A stretch of 64,000 bases of DNA, from assembly GCA_044235645.1 (NCBI GenBank), contig JBIIHQ010000002.1, forward strand, positions 124,001 through 188,000, read 5' to 3'. Below, piece by piece: positions 53,501 to 62,342 of the stretch. The notes beneath the pieces are model-generated. The model did not search any database. It was not told the DNA's origin and saw only the letters and a list, made by a program, of their open reading frames with translations. Every line of letters begins with the position of its first letter. The first letter of the stretch is position 1. The DNA is from OMIW01 sp044235645. Lineage in GTDB: Bacteria > Bdellovibrionota_C > UBA2361 > OMIW01. A program made the position numbers and the translations under genes.

Positions 53501-53653
53501 TTCGATGATCCAGCTGGTCCGATAACGTTGGAGGTTCGGGAACGGCATCCCACTCGGGAAAGTGCGGGTTTGGGACGTAACCTTCGGTCGAACGATTGGC
53601 GGGTCTTGTCTCCTCTTGAGATAATGCGCCTGGGTCAGGGACCTTGGCGATAA
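50558..53653 (+). CDS. gspD: Type II secretion outer-membrane secretin GspD
   Basis: Forms the outer-membrane secretin channel. After a signal peptide the N0 domain (ELNVRNAEIGALVRIFSKRTKRNYLLD) and N1-N3 repeats are seen, the N3 region being interrupted by a long Gly-rich linker (about 425-510). The secretin domain has VEAMLLEVSVD, SAPTLLATDNEPAEIVVGQNIPF and VGITLRLTPQIS. Beyond the secretin core (about residue 830) is a roughly 200-residue acidic, disordered-looking tail. The ATG at 50558 overlaps gspC (ATGA); an internal ATG at 50702 gives a better signal peptide and may be the true start. Confidence 0.94.
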   Translation: MRVSVLDGFAQLWSTRKGLSPGRDSRDPASCAHQRDTRCPSDRNAFSTMTTSHHQKALGPHANRVRQSSLRGRIVGVSMIGVAVVAVSFGEVPGAFAQNGGGGAPAPQSVGQAPEEAELNVRNAEIGALVRIFSKRTKRNYLLDDRVKGKVTMYIPGRLSPDESIKILDSILALKGFTTVPVGENLWKIIPSKEAKQATVPLLGGESSGGKSAAVISRVFPLRYLAADEVQPLVAQLISPDGFVSAFGGSNSLFVVDYEDNSERLRQLVETLDVPSVNRDMTIIPIKHAEAGDIAGKLAELLGIGQGQGAGGGVPGARNVPGQPPRQPSGIVGGVPGGAPTGGGDIQVGGASLATGPRTTAPQLIADERTNSIIVVADDDTTARIKALISELDTKIDLSGNRFYIYRCQHAKAEDLANVLAGLAGGGGGGSVGAGGANRSAGSSFGGGGLSGQGVGGFGSSSSVNRRGRMGVGGSQGLGQGSFGQGGLGQGAGGFGGQGLAGTNQRQAASVQLNESTSITADPATNTLIIQSNRTDYEKIRSLIDSLDIKRRQVLVEAMLLEVSVDNTQTGGFDFLTSTGGKDGGILAQNQLGGAEGLKGLLSDPTKLSGFSVAAASAGSLRLPGGIQIPTQAVMLTAARSNQNVNVLSAPTLLATDNEPAEIVVGQNIPFLASTSTNETNLNNTFNQIDRQDVGITLRLTPQISSEDFVTLNIFTNVSDIVPTASTDLGPTTTVRSSETTVITKDGQMIVIGGLMADQNNDSDAGVPFLKDIPILGTAFRRSTERRVRTNLLTFITPHVVKDQFDAREQTLDQRDKVEGVIEEVGSAPDRNEILRNPDLDNVSELERGEIVQPGTIRGPASLDEPDESKDAQHSERKAGLHEAQPSTPEHEPREVKVTPRIPINSGAVNRKTSSTSDRSPGQGTEVERHQGAICVLLKLISGSPSAESPLRIRDGLVAVEVPAGASEASRAFFSPGKRVVFDDPAGPITLEVRERHPTRESAGLGRNLRSNDWRVLSPLEIMRLGQGPWR

Positions 53654-53727
53654 TAACCTCTTTTGGGAAAGTTCTTTCTCGTCTTAGAGAATGTCAGGAA
53701 GATGGTTCGTGAGGGAGCGGGATTAAC

Positions 53728-55368
53728 GTGAGTGAAAGTGGCGCGGTGGCGGAGTTCAGGGCACACGACGGTAGTGGACCGTCGGTCAGCGATCTTCGGG
53801 CGCTTACCGAGCTGCTCGGGTACCGCTTTCAGGAGGTGCTCCCTGAGCCAGTCCTTCCTCTCCCGTTGGTGCGGGGAGAACTCGATAGAATCGCTGGGGT
53901 GTGGGGTCGGGAAGCTCTGTGCGTGCCGATTTCAGTACAGGATGGTCGGGTGCTTGTTGCCACTGCTGATCCGCGCAATATCACAGCTCTTCAGCAGCTC
54001 GAGCTTTGCTTCGGACTTCCCCTCGAGGTGGTGGTAACTCCATCGGAGGAGATTTTTCTTGCAATCACCCAGATTCGGACCGCTTTGATGCATGATCGCT
54101 CGAGCACTCTCGAGGGGACAAACACTGGCTTCGATGAACTTGACGCACCGCTTCGAATTGACGTAACCGACTCCGAGGACGCCGATGCGCCGATCATTCG
54201 GTATGTTAACTCAATAATCTTCAGAGCGGCGCAGCGTCGAGCCTCTGACATCCATATTGAACCCTACGAGGACCGTTATAAGGTCAGGTTCCGAATAGAT
54301 GGCGTCCTCTACGAGGTCGACCAAGAGGATAAATCGACTTATCCATCGGTTGTCTCCCGCATGAAGGTAATGGCAGGTCTCAACATCGCGGAGAAAAGAT
54401 TACCTCAGGATGGTCGGATAGGGATCGGAATTGCGGGTCGCGATGTCGACATTCGGGTATCTACAATCCCAACCCAGTTTGGTGAGCGGATTGTGCTACG
54501 CCTCCTTGAAAAAACAGGTAAGGTGCTTAATCTTGAGCAGCTCGGGATTGAAGGAGAGCTCCTTGCTACGGTCGAGCGGTTAATTGCAAAGCCGAATGGG
54601 ATCATTTTGGTGACAGGTCCGACTGGCTCGGGTAAGACCACAACTCTCTACTCATGTCTCTCCCGGATCAACACACCTGACCTAAATATTCTCACGGTCG
54701 AAGACCCGGTGGAGTACCAGCTTGATGGTATCGGGCAGATGCAGGTCAATCCCAAGATAGATTTCACCTTTGCCTCGGGCTTGCGAGCGATCCTTCGACA
54801 GGACCCCGATATCGTCATGGTGGGGGAAATTCGGGACGCGGAGACAGCGCAGGTTGCGATTCAGGCATCGCTTACCGGACACCTTGTGTTATCGACGCTT
54901 CATACAAATGATGCGGCGGGGGCGGTCACGCGGTTACTTGACATGGGCGTGGAGGCGTTTTTGGTTTCATCGAGTGTGCTCGCCGTAATGGCGCAGCGAC
55001 TTGTGCGACGATTGTGCACCGCATGTCGTGAGCCGTATGAAATTACCGAGCAAGAAATTCGGGAACTTGCGGTTCCCGAGGATTTGTTACGAGGGAAAAC
55101 GGTTTATCGCCCTGGAACGAAGCCATGTCCGGTTTGTCAGGACACCCGCTATTTTGAGCGAACAGGTATCCATGAGCTGCTCCTCATTGATGATGTCGTA
55201 CGATCTCTGATACTGCAGCGGGCCGACTCAAACTCGATTAAGGCGGCAGCGATAAAGAGGGGATTTCGGACTCTTCGGATGGATGGTGCCGATAAAGTGC
55301 TTCGTGGGGTAACGTCGGTTGAGGAGGTTTTGGTGGCGACGCACGAAGAGTATGAAGCGGCAGGATAG
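53728..55368 (+). CDS. gspE: Type II secretion ATPase GspE
   Basis: The hexameric ATPase that powers pseudopilus assembly. The 546 residues include a N-terminal domain of the MshEN/GspE type (residues 1-120), SDIHIEPYED, Walker A GPTGSGKTTT, the Asp box (TVEDPVEYQLDG), Walker B (DPDIVMVGEIRDAET), a His box (STLHTNDAAGA) and the C-x2-C...C-x2-C zinc motif (RLCTACREP and CPVCQDTRY). Start is GTG at 53728, 74 bases after gspD, with a GGGAGCGG purine stretch upstream. Confidence 0.95.
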   Translation: MSESGAVAEFRAHDGSGPSVSDLRALTELLGYRFQEVLPEPVLPLPLVRGELDRIAGVWGREALCVPISVQDGRVLVATADPRNITALQQLELCFGLPLEVVVTPSEEIFLAITQIRTALMHDRSSTLEGTNTGFDELDAPLRIDVTDSEDADAPIIRYVNSIIFRAAQRRASDIHIEPYEDRYKVRFRIDGVLYEVDQEDKSTYPSVVSRMKVMAGLNIAEKRLPQDGRIGIGIAGRDVDIRVSTIPTQFGERIVLRLLEKTGKVLNLEQLGIEGELLATVERLIAKPNGIILVTGPTGSGKTTTLYSCLSRINTPDLNILTVEDPVEYQLDGIGQMQVNPKIDFTFASGLRAILRQDPDIVMVGEIRDAETAQVAIQASLTGHLVLSTLHTNDAAGAVTRLLDMGVEAFLVSSSVLAVMAQRLVRRLCTACREPYEITEQEIRELAVPEDLLRGKTVYRPGTKPCPVCQDTRYFERTGIHELLLIDDVVRSLILQRADSNSIKAAAIKRGFRTLRMDGADKVLRGVTSVEEVLVATHEEYEAAG

Positions 55369-55418
55369 TTCATGACATTTGTTTCCCGAGATTGCAGTTT
55401 TTCCGAGGAATCTGCCCA

Positions 55419-56654
55419 ATGCCTGTTTTCGAATACATAGCACTCGATGCGCGAGGTAAGCAGACCAAGGGTTCCCTTGATGCTGAGAGTGCTCGGGTTG
55501 CTCGGCAACGGCTGAGAAGCCAGGGAATGTCGCCGACGACGGTCAAAGAGGTCAGTGGTCGGGGTCAAGAAAAAGCGAAGCCGGATCGAAGCGTTTCGTT
55601 GACCGCTCCATTGCGAGATCGCGTCGGGGCAAAGACTCTCGCGCTATCGACTCGTCAGCTGGCGACTCTTCTTTCCGCGGGAATCCCACTCGTTGAAGCT
55701 TTGCAATCCCTCGCAGATCAGTCCTCTCCAGCATTCCGGCGCATTCTCGTTAATATTAAGGAGCAAGTTGAGCAAGGGACGAGCTTTGCGCGATCACTAG
55801 GCGCTCATCCCGCGGTGTTCCCCCGACTGTACGTTAATATGGTTGCCTCAGGGGAAGCATCGGGTAAGCTTGATTCGGTAACGACGAGCCTGGCTGAATA
55901 TTTGGAAGCTCAGTTAGAGCTGCGAAGGAAATTAATATCAGCGCTCATCTATCCCGTCGTTATGCTTATTTTCTGCTTTCTGGTTGTCACGGGATTGCTA
56001 GCGTTCGTGGTTCCCCAGATCGTGGAGATCTTTACAAAGCAAGGAGCGGTTCTTCCGCTTCCGACGCGAATTATGATCGGCATTTCAAACGGTATAGTTT
56101 TCTATTGGTATCTTGGACTACTCGGTCTGGTCATTGTCTCCCTCGGATTGCTTCGGTTATACCGATCCGAGCGGGGCCGTGCGTTTTTCGATCAGATGCT
56201 AATCCGTGGTCCAATTTTTGGTCCTCTCTACACGAAAGTGCTCACCGCTCGTATCACCCGAACCCTTTCCACGTTGCTCGCGAGTGGAGTAGGGCTTCTT
56301 GAGTCGCTTGAGATGGCAAAGAATGTTGTCGGTAATGTTCATTTTCAGCGGGCGATGCGCGACGCTCGCGATGGTGTTACCGAGGGGCGGAGTCTCTCGC
56401 GAGAGTTCGGGCGGGCCAACCTATTCCCTCCCGTGGTTTGTCAAATGATCGCTGTGGGAGAGCGAAGTGGGCGGCTTGAGGAGATGCTGGGAACTGCGGG
56501 GCTTACCTACGAGAAGGATGCCGCGGCGTCGATAGCGGGTTTGACGGCGTTGATCGAACCACTGATGATCATCGTACTAGGCGGAGTAGTGCTCGCGATC
56601 GTCATTTCCGTGCTGCTCCCATTGACCGAATTGATGGATTTAGTGGCTGCGTAG
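55419..56654 (+). CDS. gspF: Type II secretion inner-membrane platform protein GspF
   Basis: Polytopic platform protein that couples the ATPase to pseudopilin insertion. 411 residues from the ATG at 55419, with MPVFEYIALDARGKQTKGSLDA at the N-terminus, three membrane segments and the duplicated T2SF domain, including QLATLLSAGIPLVEALQSLADQ and the second copy TRTLSTLLASGVGLLESLEMAKN. The earlier TTG at 55392 is not needed. A 50-base gap follows gspE. Confidence 0.94.
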   Translation: MPVFEYIALDARGKQTKGSLDAESARVARQRLRSQGMSPTTVKEVSGRGQEKAKPDRSVSLTAPLRDRVGAKTLALSTRQLATLLSAGIPLVEALQSLADQSSPAFRRILVNIKEQVEQGTSFARSLGAHPAVFPRLYVNMVASGEASGKLDSVTTSLAEYLEAQLELRRKLISALIYPVVMLIFCFLVVTGLLAFVVPQIVEIFTKQGAVLPLPTRIMIGISNGIVFYWYLGLLGLVIVSLGLLRLYRSERGRAFFDQMLIRGPIFGPLYTKVLTARITRTLSTLLASGVGLLESLEMAKNVVGNVHFQRAMRDARDGVTEGRSLSREFGRANLFPPVVCQMIAVGERSGRLEEMLGTAGLTYEKDAAASIAGLTALIEPLMIIVLGGVVLAIVISVLLPLTELMDLVAA

Positions 56655-56779
56655 GGGGTGGGGGGCTGGGGGTACGGCTTGCGGATTTTCGTTACAGGGC
56701 ACAAACTGGCGGGAAAGAGAATGGCGCCCCCTTGATCGTCGTCGGGTGTGTTTGAATTCGATTGTGAGGAGAGATTACG

Positions 56780-57232
56780 ATGTCGATCAAAAGTTCGTCC
56801 AAATCGCTAAAAATTGCCCGAACCGCGGATGAACGGGGCTTTACCCTCGTTGAAATTATGGTGGTGGTGGTAATCCTTGCATTGCTTGCTGGTTTTCTCA
56901 CCAAAGGTATCTTTGGCGCGGGTGACAAGGCGAAGATGAAGATTACTGAGATGAAGATCGCGAAGGTTGCTGCGCTGATCAGTCAGTACCAAACGATGTA
57001 CAACGAGATACCCCGTTCCTTACAGGACCTCCTGCAGTGTTCTTCCCAGGATTCGGGGAATCCTTGTGCTCCCGTAACCTCCGATCCCGAGGACTTGAAG
57101 GATGGGTGGGGGACCCCCTTCGTCTACGCCTTTAACGATGGCAGCTACTCCTACACTATTCGGAGTCTCGGGGCGGACCGCCGAGAGGGGGGAACAGGGG
57201 TCAATGGAGATTTTAATCGGACGGGCCCCTAG
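56780..57232 (+). CDS. gspG: Major pseudopilin GspG
   Basis: The major pseudopilin of the type II secretion pseudopilus. 150 residues; the prepilin peptidase site is at Gly of DERGFTLVEIMVVVVILALLAGFLTKG, preceded by a basic leader, with Glu5 of the mature protein. The C-terminal region with calcium-binding-like DPEDLKDGWGTPFVYAFNDGS-Y is diagnostic for GspG. Strong GGAGAG ribosome site upstream. Confidence 0.95.
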   Translation: MSIKSSSKSLKIARTADERGFTLVEIMVVVVILALLAGFLTKGIFGAGDKAKMKITEMKIAKVAALISQYQTMYNEIPRSLQDLLQCSSQDSGNPCAPVTSDPEDLKDGWGTPFVYAFNDGSYSYTIRSLGADRREGGTGVNGDFNRTGP

Positions 57233-57238
57233 GCGGGA

Positions 57239-58000
57239 TTGCTCCACCGAAATGGTGTCGTGACGGGTGAGTGTGGGGTGTATCATCATCGACGCAGATC
57301 CATTACGCAGCTCCTTTCCAGCGGATCGACTGATATCCGAAGGTTTCGTCAACGCTCGAGGTTTGGTGACTCCGGTTACACCCTGATCGAGCTCGTCGTT
57401 GTCTTTGGCATCTTGGGAGTGCTCCTCCTTGTTGTCGGTCGGGCTACCGGGACCTTTCAGTATTGGCGCGATGAGGCCTTTCTGAGGACATTGCGTGAGC
57501 GGCTCGAATTTCTGCATTATCGGGCGATGGCCGATCAGTTGTATTATCAGATGGAAGTTTCCCTCCAGTCGAATAGCTACCGAATTGGGGTGGTGCGGGA
57601 TGAACAAGAAGTGAATACCAACGTGCAGCTTTCAGCCGATGACCGGGTGGGAGAGTTGAGCCTTGAACTCGCCGATTTTCTCAATCCATCGGTCGGTGTT
57701 GGAGGCACCCTTATTCCTCCCCCGTCATTTCCTTCGTTGTACTCATGGGTGCCTTTGGGTGGAGGAAGCCGGTTTGATGCGGTTCGTACCCGAGGTGACA
57801 AGATCTCACAAGGCGCCTCCTCCTCCTCGATATTTCTCGTATTTTACCCTCGAGGGTTTTCCGAGTTTGCAGTTTTTCACCTTACCCTCGCCTCACGCGG
57901 ACCAATGACGATCGTTGTCAATCCTTTCAGCGGTTTGACGCAGACATATCGGGGGCACAAAGATTTTCGGTGGACCTATGGCCAAGGCTCGCGTCAGTAG
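57239..58000 (+). CDS. gspH: Minor pseudopilin GspH
   Basis: Minor pseudopilin with cleavage/methylation motif SGYTLIELVVVFGILGVLLLVVG at about residues 45-67. The leader before the Gly is long if translation starts at TTG 57239; a GTG at 57278 after GGGTGAG would give a shorter, more usual leader and may be the real start. The rest is a diverged beta domain with no clear further motif. It overlaps gspI by 23 bases. Confidence 0.75.
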   Translation: MLHRNGVVTGECGVYHHRRRSITQLLSSGSTDIRRFRQRSRFGDSGYTLIELVVVFGILGVLLLVVGRATGTFQYWRDEAFLRTLRERLEFLHYRAMADQLYYQMEVSLQSNSYRIGVVRDEQEVNTNVQLSADDRVGELSLELADFLNPSVGVGGTLIPPPSFPSLYSWVPLGGGSRFDAVRTRGDKISQGASSSSIFLVFYPRGFSEFAVFHLTLASRGPMTIVVNPFSGLTQTYRGHKDFRWTYGQGSRQ

Positions 58001-58460
58001 TACTCAGACAGCTCGCCCGAGGGTTGCGAGTGGATCGGGATTTACACTCGTCGAGGTCTTGCTCGCTATCGTTGTGCTCGCTGCGGGTGTAACAACGATT
58101 TACGGCTTGCAAGCAGCTAATGCTCGCGCAACTCTTCAGATATCCAACGAGAATCAGGCAGTCCTCCTGGCCCGGCAGTTTTTTGCGACCCTCGACGCGC
58201 GGCCTGAACCCTCTCCCCCGGTGGGTGAACAGACGGTTGAAGGAACCTTTGAGGATATTTATCGGGGAATCGGAATGAAGGCCCCACCATTCAGTGAGGA
58301 TGCACTTGCCCGATGTCGGGTGACCATGGTCGTTGATCAATGGACCGTTGGCGATCTTCTTAAGCGTCCGATGCGGCGAATGCAGCTGACGATTAGATGG
58401 GGAGGAACAGCTCGGGACCACATAACGCTGACCTATTTCTTCCCACCCCTGCCGATCTGA
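57978..58460 (+). CDS. gspI: Minor pseudopilin GspI
   Basis: 160-residue minor pseudopilin. The site GSGFTLVEVLLAIVVLAAGV follows a 20-residue basic leader. The short mature domain with ILLARQF-like VLLARQFFATL and a Trp-rich end (MQLTIRWGG) fits the GspI family. It helps build the tip complex with GspJ and GspK. Overlaps gspH. Confidence 0.82.
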   Translation: MAKARVSSTQTARPRVASGSGFTLVEVLLAIVVLAAGVTTIYGLQAANARATLQISNENQAVLLARQFFATLDARPEPSPPVGEQTVEGTFEDIYRGIGMKAPPFSEDALARCRVTMVVDQWTVGDLLKRPMRRMQLTIRWGGTARDHITLTYFFPPLPI

Positions 58461-58526
58461 TGAAGGGGTGATAGGAGCCTCCGTTTTCGTTGGCAATTTT
58501 GGATATCTCACAGGGGAAACAGGCGG

Positions 58527-59231
58527 ATGTACGGCGAGGAGAAAAAATGTGGGCAGGGTGGATTCACCCTCATTGAGATTGTGATCGCGCTCACAATATT
58601 TGCGAGTATGTCGCTCTTCCTTTTCACAACATCGAGCAGATTTGGAGTATCAAAGCGACTTCTTGATGATCGGCGGGAAGTCGATCTTCTTTCGGAGCAG
58701 ATATTTTCCCGGTTGTTGGCTGAGGTGGGGGGGGCCCACTCGGGGACAGATTATCGACTCCTCGGTCAATCCGGTTCCGATCCATCAGCGGCGTTGCCGC
58801 TATCCCCAACTTTCCGTGGTATTCCAGGACAGCAAGGGGGATATGACCGAGACGAAGTGACTTTCATTCTCGAACGAGGAGGACAATTTCTCCCTGATCA
58901 ACAGGGACGATCAGGGCCAGTGCAGGTAAGCTATCGGTTGATGGAGGATGCGGAAGCGCCCAGTGGCCTATCGCTCGTGCGGGATGAGGTTCCTCTGATA
59001 TCTCCTCCTGAAGCGGCTTTTGAAAAACGAATGGTCTTTCCGGTTACCTCTCAGATTCGGTCATTAAGGGCACGATACTTTGACCAACAACGACAGCAGT
59101 GGAGTGCGACGTGGGGGGATGTGCCGGAACGAATAAGTAGCGCTCCAAGTATAGTGGAGCTCCAAGTGACGTTGCTGAATGGTTCGGGGCGGGAGGCTAG
59201 CTTTACGACAGCGGTGCGGCTGGGGGGGTAG
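58527..59231 (+). CDS. gspJ: Minor pseudopilin GspJ
   Basis: 234-residue minor pseudopilin. The prepilin site GQGGFTLIEIVIALTIFASMSLFLF is near residue 11, followed by the larger domain usual for GspJ (SYRLMEDAE, VELQVTLLNGSGREASF). It is the last secretion gene here, 66 bases after gspI. gspK, gspL and gspM are not downstream, where argG is convergent. Confidence 0.82.
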   Translation: MYGEEKKCGQGGFTLIEIVIALTIFASMSLFLFTTSSRFGVSKRLLDDRREVDLLSEQIFSRLLAEVGGAHSGTDYRLLGQSGSDPSAALPLSPTFRGIPGQQGGYDRDEVTFILERGGQFLPDQQGRSGPVQVSYRLMEDAEAPSGLSLVRDEVPLISPPEAAFEKRMVFPVTSQIRSLRARYFDQQRQQWSATWGDVPERISSAPSIVELQVTLLNGSGREASFTTAVRLGG

Positions 59232-59278
59232 GGCATCCTTCGGGAGAAAAATGTGACACCACTAATTTCCCTACCCCC
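59224..59278. terminator. Inverted repeat between gspJ and argG
   Basis: A 10-bp inverted repeat (GGGGGTAGGG at 59224-59233; CCCTACCCCC at 59269-59278) brackets the gap between two convergent genes and starts within the gspJ stop region. No T run, long 35-base loop; a termination or end-stabilising role is tentative. Confidence 0.3.
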
Positions 59279-59293
59279 GTACCACATCCCCTC

Positions 59294-60550
59294 CTAACCT
59301 CGAACCTGCCCCGCATACGCCAATGCTCTCGCGCTTATCCCGAGGACACGCAGAAAGCCCTCGGAGTCCGCGTGGTCGAACGAGCCGACCGATTCCATGG
59401 AGCTTTGTTCAGGATCATACAGCGATGAAGTAACATCTGTTGCGCCTGCGTAACGGACAGCGCCCTTGTAAAGCGTAACGGCAATCGTGCCTGAGGCAAT
59501 GCGGGTAACCGGCTCCAACGCCTGAAGTGCCATTGAGGTCGCGAGGTCAAACCAGTACCCCTGATAGATCTGCCGGGATACCTGTCGGGATATCGTGTCG
59601 TACAACTCACGAGCGCGGCGATCGAGGATGAGCTCGAGAAGCAGTCCGTAGCAGCTTCCGAGGAGTTCCATGCCGGGTGCCTCATAGACTCCGCGGCTCT
59701 TGATTCCCACAAAGCGGTTTTCGACGAGATGGGTGGCGATGCCGACTCCGTTTCTTCCTGCCACCTCGTTTGCGGTCGCAAAGAGCCGCGAAAGGGGAAG
59801 GGGCGCACCGTTGAGAGCGACGGGGAGCCCCCCCTCGAACGTCACTGAAACTGCCTCTGATTGGTCGGGAGCATCGGTCGGGTGGACCCCCATTATTGGG
59901 CTAATTGCGGTCGGAGGAGTGTCGAGAAATTCCAGAATACCCGCTTCGTGAGTGAGGCCGAGAATATTGGCATCGGTCGAGTAAGGTTTCGATTTTGAGG
60001 CAGTAATGGGAATACCTCGCTCTTGGCAAAAATCAATCATCTCAGCCCTTCCCCGGAACTTCTCAAGGAATGCGGGATCTCGCCACGGCGCATAAACGGT
60101 AAGCTGAGGATCGAGCATGTTGGCAGCAAGCTGAAATCTGACCTGATCGTTTCCGCGACCGGTCGCTCCGTGTGAGAAGATAGTATATCCGTGCTCGCGC
60201 ATGAAGGCAGTGACCGCGGAGACGAGGACATACCGAGCTATGCCGGTGGTATTCCAGTACCGTCCTTCGTACCACGCCTGCGCCTGAATCACCTGCATGC
60301 CGGCCCGAAGGAGCGGTTCGACCGCAGGAAGGATCACCACATCGGCAGCACCCGCGGAGAGAAGGCGAGCGCGGATGTTGTCAAAGCCATCCTCGTCTGG
60401 TTGGCCGAGATCCAGGGTGCAGCAGATCACTCGTATCCCCTGATCGGCAAGCCACCGGGTGATCGTACAGCTATCGAGGCCGCCCGAGGCAGCAATAACG
60501 ACCGTTTTGCCTGCGAGTGTTGATGCTGATATCGCTCTTGATAAATCCAT
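59294..60550 (-). CDS. argG: Argininosuccinate synthase
   Basis: Joins citrulline and aspartate with ATP to argininosuccinate. 418 residues with the PP-loop VIAASGGLDSCTI, CTLDLGQPDED, the FSHGATGRGNDQVRF signature, and KSKPYSTDANILGLTHEAG. Length fits the family (about 400). It is divergent from argH, sharing a 324-base intergenic region. Confidence 0.95.
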   Translation of the reverse strand: MDLSRAISASTLAGKTVVIAASGGLDSCTITRWLADQGIRVICCTLDLGQPDEDGFDNIRARLLSAGAADVVILPAVEPLLRAGMQVIQAQAWYEGRYWNTTGIARYVLVSAVTAFMREHGYTIFSHGATGRGNDQVRFQLAANMLDPQLTVYAPWRDPAFLEKFRGRAEMIDFCQERGIPITASKSKPYSTDANILGLTHEAGILEFLDTPPTAISPIMGVHPTDAPDQSEAVSVTFEGGLPVALNGAPLPLSRLFATANEVAGRNGVGIATHLVENRFVGIKSRGVYEAPGMELLGSCYGLLLELILDRRARELYDTISRQVSRQIYQGYWFDLATSMALQALEPVTRIASGTIAVTLYKGAVRYAGATDVTSSLYDPEQSSMESVGSFDHADSEGFLRVLGISARALAYAGQVRG

Positions 60551-60874
60551 TAGTTCTCCTCCTTTTTGGAGATGTGTCGCTTCTTAACTGTATGGGGGGA
60601 CTGTTTCCGCACCCTGGAGTATACAGGTGGCCGTTCCTCAATCACACGACTGCCCCCTCCGTTATTGCTCGGAGGCATGGCCAGCTCGCACGAGAGGGTC
60701 GAACAATGTCCGAAGACGGACAATTAGCGCCCTTTTGACGGGCACTCTATCGAGCATCGGCCCTTTGGCGCGTCCCTCTATTCTATCCTCAGTCGATAGG
60801 ATATCCTTCCGCAGCGATGAAATCGAATGTGAAGGGTATATAGTGCCCAAAAAATTGTGGGTGAGGAATAGGAA
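60551..60874. other. argG-argH intergenic region
   Basis: 324 bases between divergent genes for the last two arginine steps, so a shared control site is plausible. I cannot identify a convincing ARG box or promoter pair by eye. Confidence 0.4.
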
Positions 60875-62299
60875 ATGAAAAAGCGGTGGGGTGGACGGTT
60901 TGCAGGAGCGACATCGGTGTCGAGTGAGCAATTTCTCGCATCGGTCCAATTCGACTCAGCGCTCGTTGATTATGACATCCAGGGAAGCATCGCGCACGCT
61001 AAGATGCTCGGTGCATCTGGTATCGTTACTGAAGATGAGGCAGCCTCTCTTACGGCAGGATTGCGTGAGGTGCATCGAAGAATAACGGCGGGAGAGTGTG
61101 ATTTTACCGCTGCGGATGAAGATGTTCATATGTGGGTGGAGCGGTTGCTATCCGAGCAGATAGGATCGCTCGCCGGTAAACTGCATACTGCTCGGAGCCG
61201 TAACGATCAGGTCGCTCTCGATACGCACCTTTTCGTGAGGGAGAAGGTTTTGGTTCTGGTTGAGAGAACTATCGGCCTCATGCGTGCCCTCACGGAGCGA
61301 GCCGATACGTTCAGCGACATCCTTCTCCCGGGTTATACTCATCTTCAGCGCGCTCAGCCGGTCCTCTGGTCTCATCATCTCCTCGCGTACGCGTGGATGT
61401 TCGAGCGCGATAGCCGACGGCTCCAGAGCTGTTTTGCATCGGCAAATTGCAATCCTCTCGGGGCAGGAGCGCTCGCCGGAACCACCTTCCCGATAGATAG
61501 AGTAATGGTAAGCCAAACGCTCGGATTCGATGCACTCTATGAGAATAGTATGGATGCGGTGTCCGACAGGGATTATCTGATAGATATTCTCTCTGCATGT
61601 GCAGCAATCATGATGCACCTCTCGCGATTGAGTGAGGAGCTGGTGCTCTGGACGAGCCATGAGTTTGGGTTTGTGTACCTCTCTGATGGATTTTGTACGG
61701 GTAGCAGCATCATGCCTCAGAAGCGGAATCCCGATTGTGCTGAATTAATCAGAGGCAAATGTGGACGAGTATACGGAGCATTGATATCGCTATTGACGAC
61801 GATGAAAGGTCTGCCGCTCGCATACAATAAAGATCTTCAGGAAGATAAGGAGTGCCTCTTCGATGCGGTGCGCACGACTGAGCAGTGTCTCGGTATTATG
61901 GGGGAGATGGTTGCTGAGATGATCCCACGCGCTCCTGCGATGGAGCGAGCGATGGAGCAGGGATTTTTAAATGCGACCGAGCTCGCGGATTTTCTTGCCG
62001 CCCGCGGTCTCCCCTTCCGAGAGGCCCATCATGTGGTGGGGGCGCTTGTCCTTCAGTGTGAGCGCGAGGGAAGGCGGCTTGAAGATCTCTCAGATGCAGA
62101 GCTACTCGCCGCTTCACCTCTTCTCACCCCGGAGGCTCGCAGCTGTTTGAGCTACTTCCGTGCGGTCGAGCGACGAACCGCTCGGGGAGGGACCGCGCCA
62201 ACAGCGGTTGCTGAACAGCGGATTCGCCTCGGAGAGCGGGTCGATGCAATCGAACAATGGTGGAGTGATGCTCGCGGCCGGGTGTCCTCGATGGGGTGA
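60875..62299 (+). CDS. argH: Argininosuccinate lyase
   Basis: Splits argininosuccinate into arginine and fumarate. 474 residues with KKRWGGRFAGATS at the start, EDVHMWVERLL, HTARSRNDQVALDTHLFVRE, the GYTHLQRAQPV block, and the fumarase/aspartase signature GSSIMPQKRNPDCAELIRGK. The ATG at 60875 follows GAGGAATAGGA. The protein shares the divergent region with argG. Confidence 0.96.
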   Translation: MKKRWGGRFAGATSVSSEQFLASVQFDSALVDYDIQGSIAHAKMLGASGIVTEDEAASLTAGLREVHRRITAGECDFTAADEDVHMWVERLLSEQIGSLAGKLHTARSRNDQVALDTHLFVREKVLVLVERTIGLMRALTERADTFSDILLPGYTHLQRAQPVLWSHHLLAYAWMFERDSRRLQSCFASANCNPLGAGALAGTTFPIDRVMVSQTLGFDALYENSMDAVSDRDYLIDILSACAAIMMHLSRLSEELVLWTSHEFGFVYLSDGFCTGSSIMPQKRNPDCAELIRGKCGRVYGALISLLTTMKGLPLAYNKDLQEDKECLFDAVRTTEQCLGIMGEMVAEMIPRAPAMERAMEQGFLNATELADFLAARGLPFREAHHVVGALVLQCEREGRRLEDLSDAELLAASPLLTPEARSCLSYFRAVERRTARGGTAPTAVAEQRIRLGERVDAIEQWWSDARGRVSSMG

Positions 62300-62342
62300 G
62301 AGCGAAGCTAACCTCGGTCGAATCGCCGTCAGGCGGGAAGAC

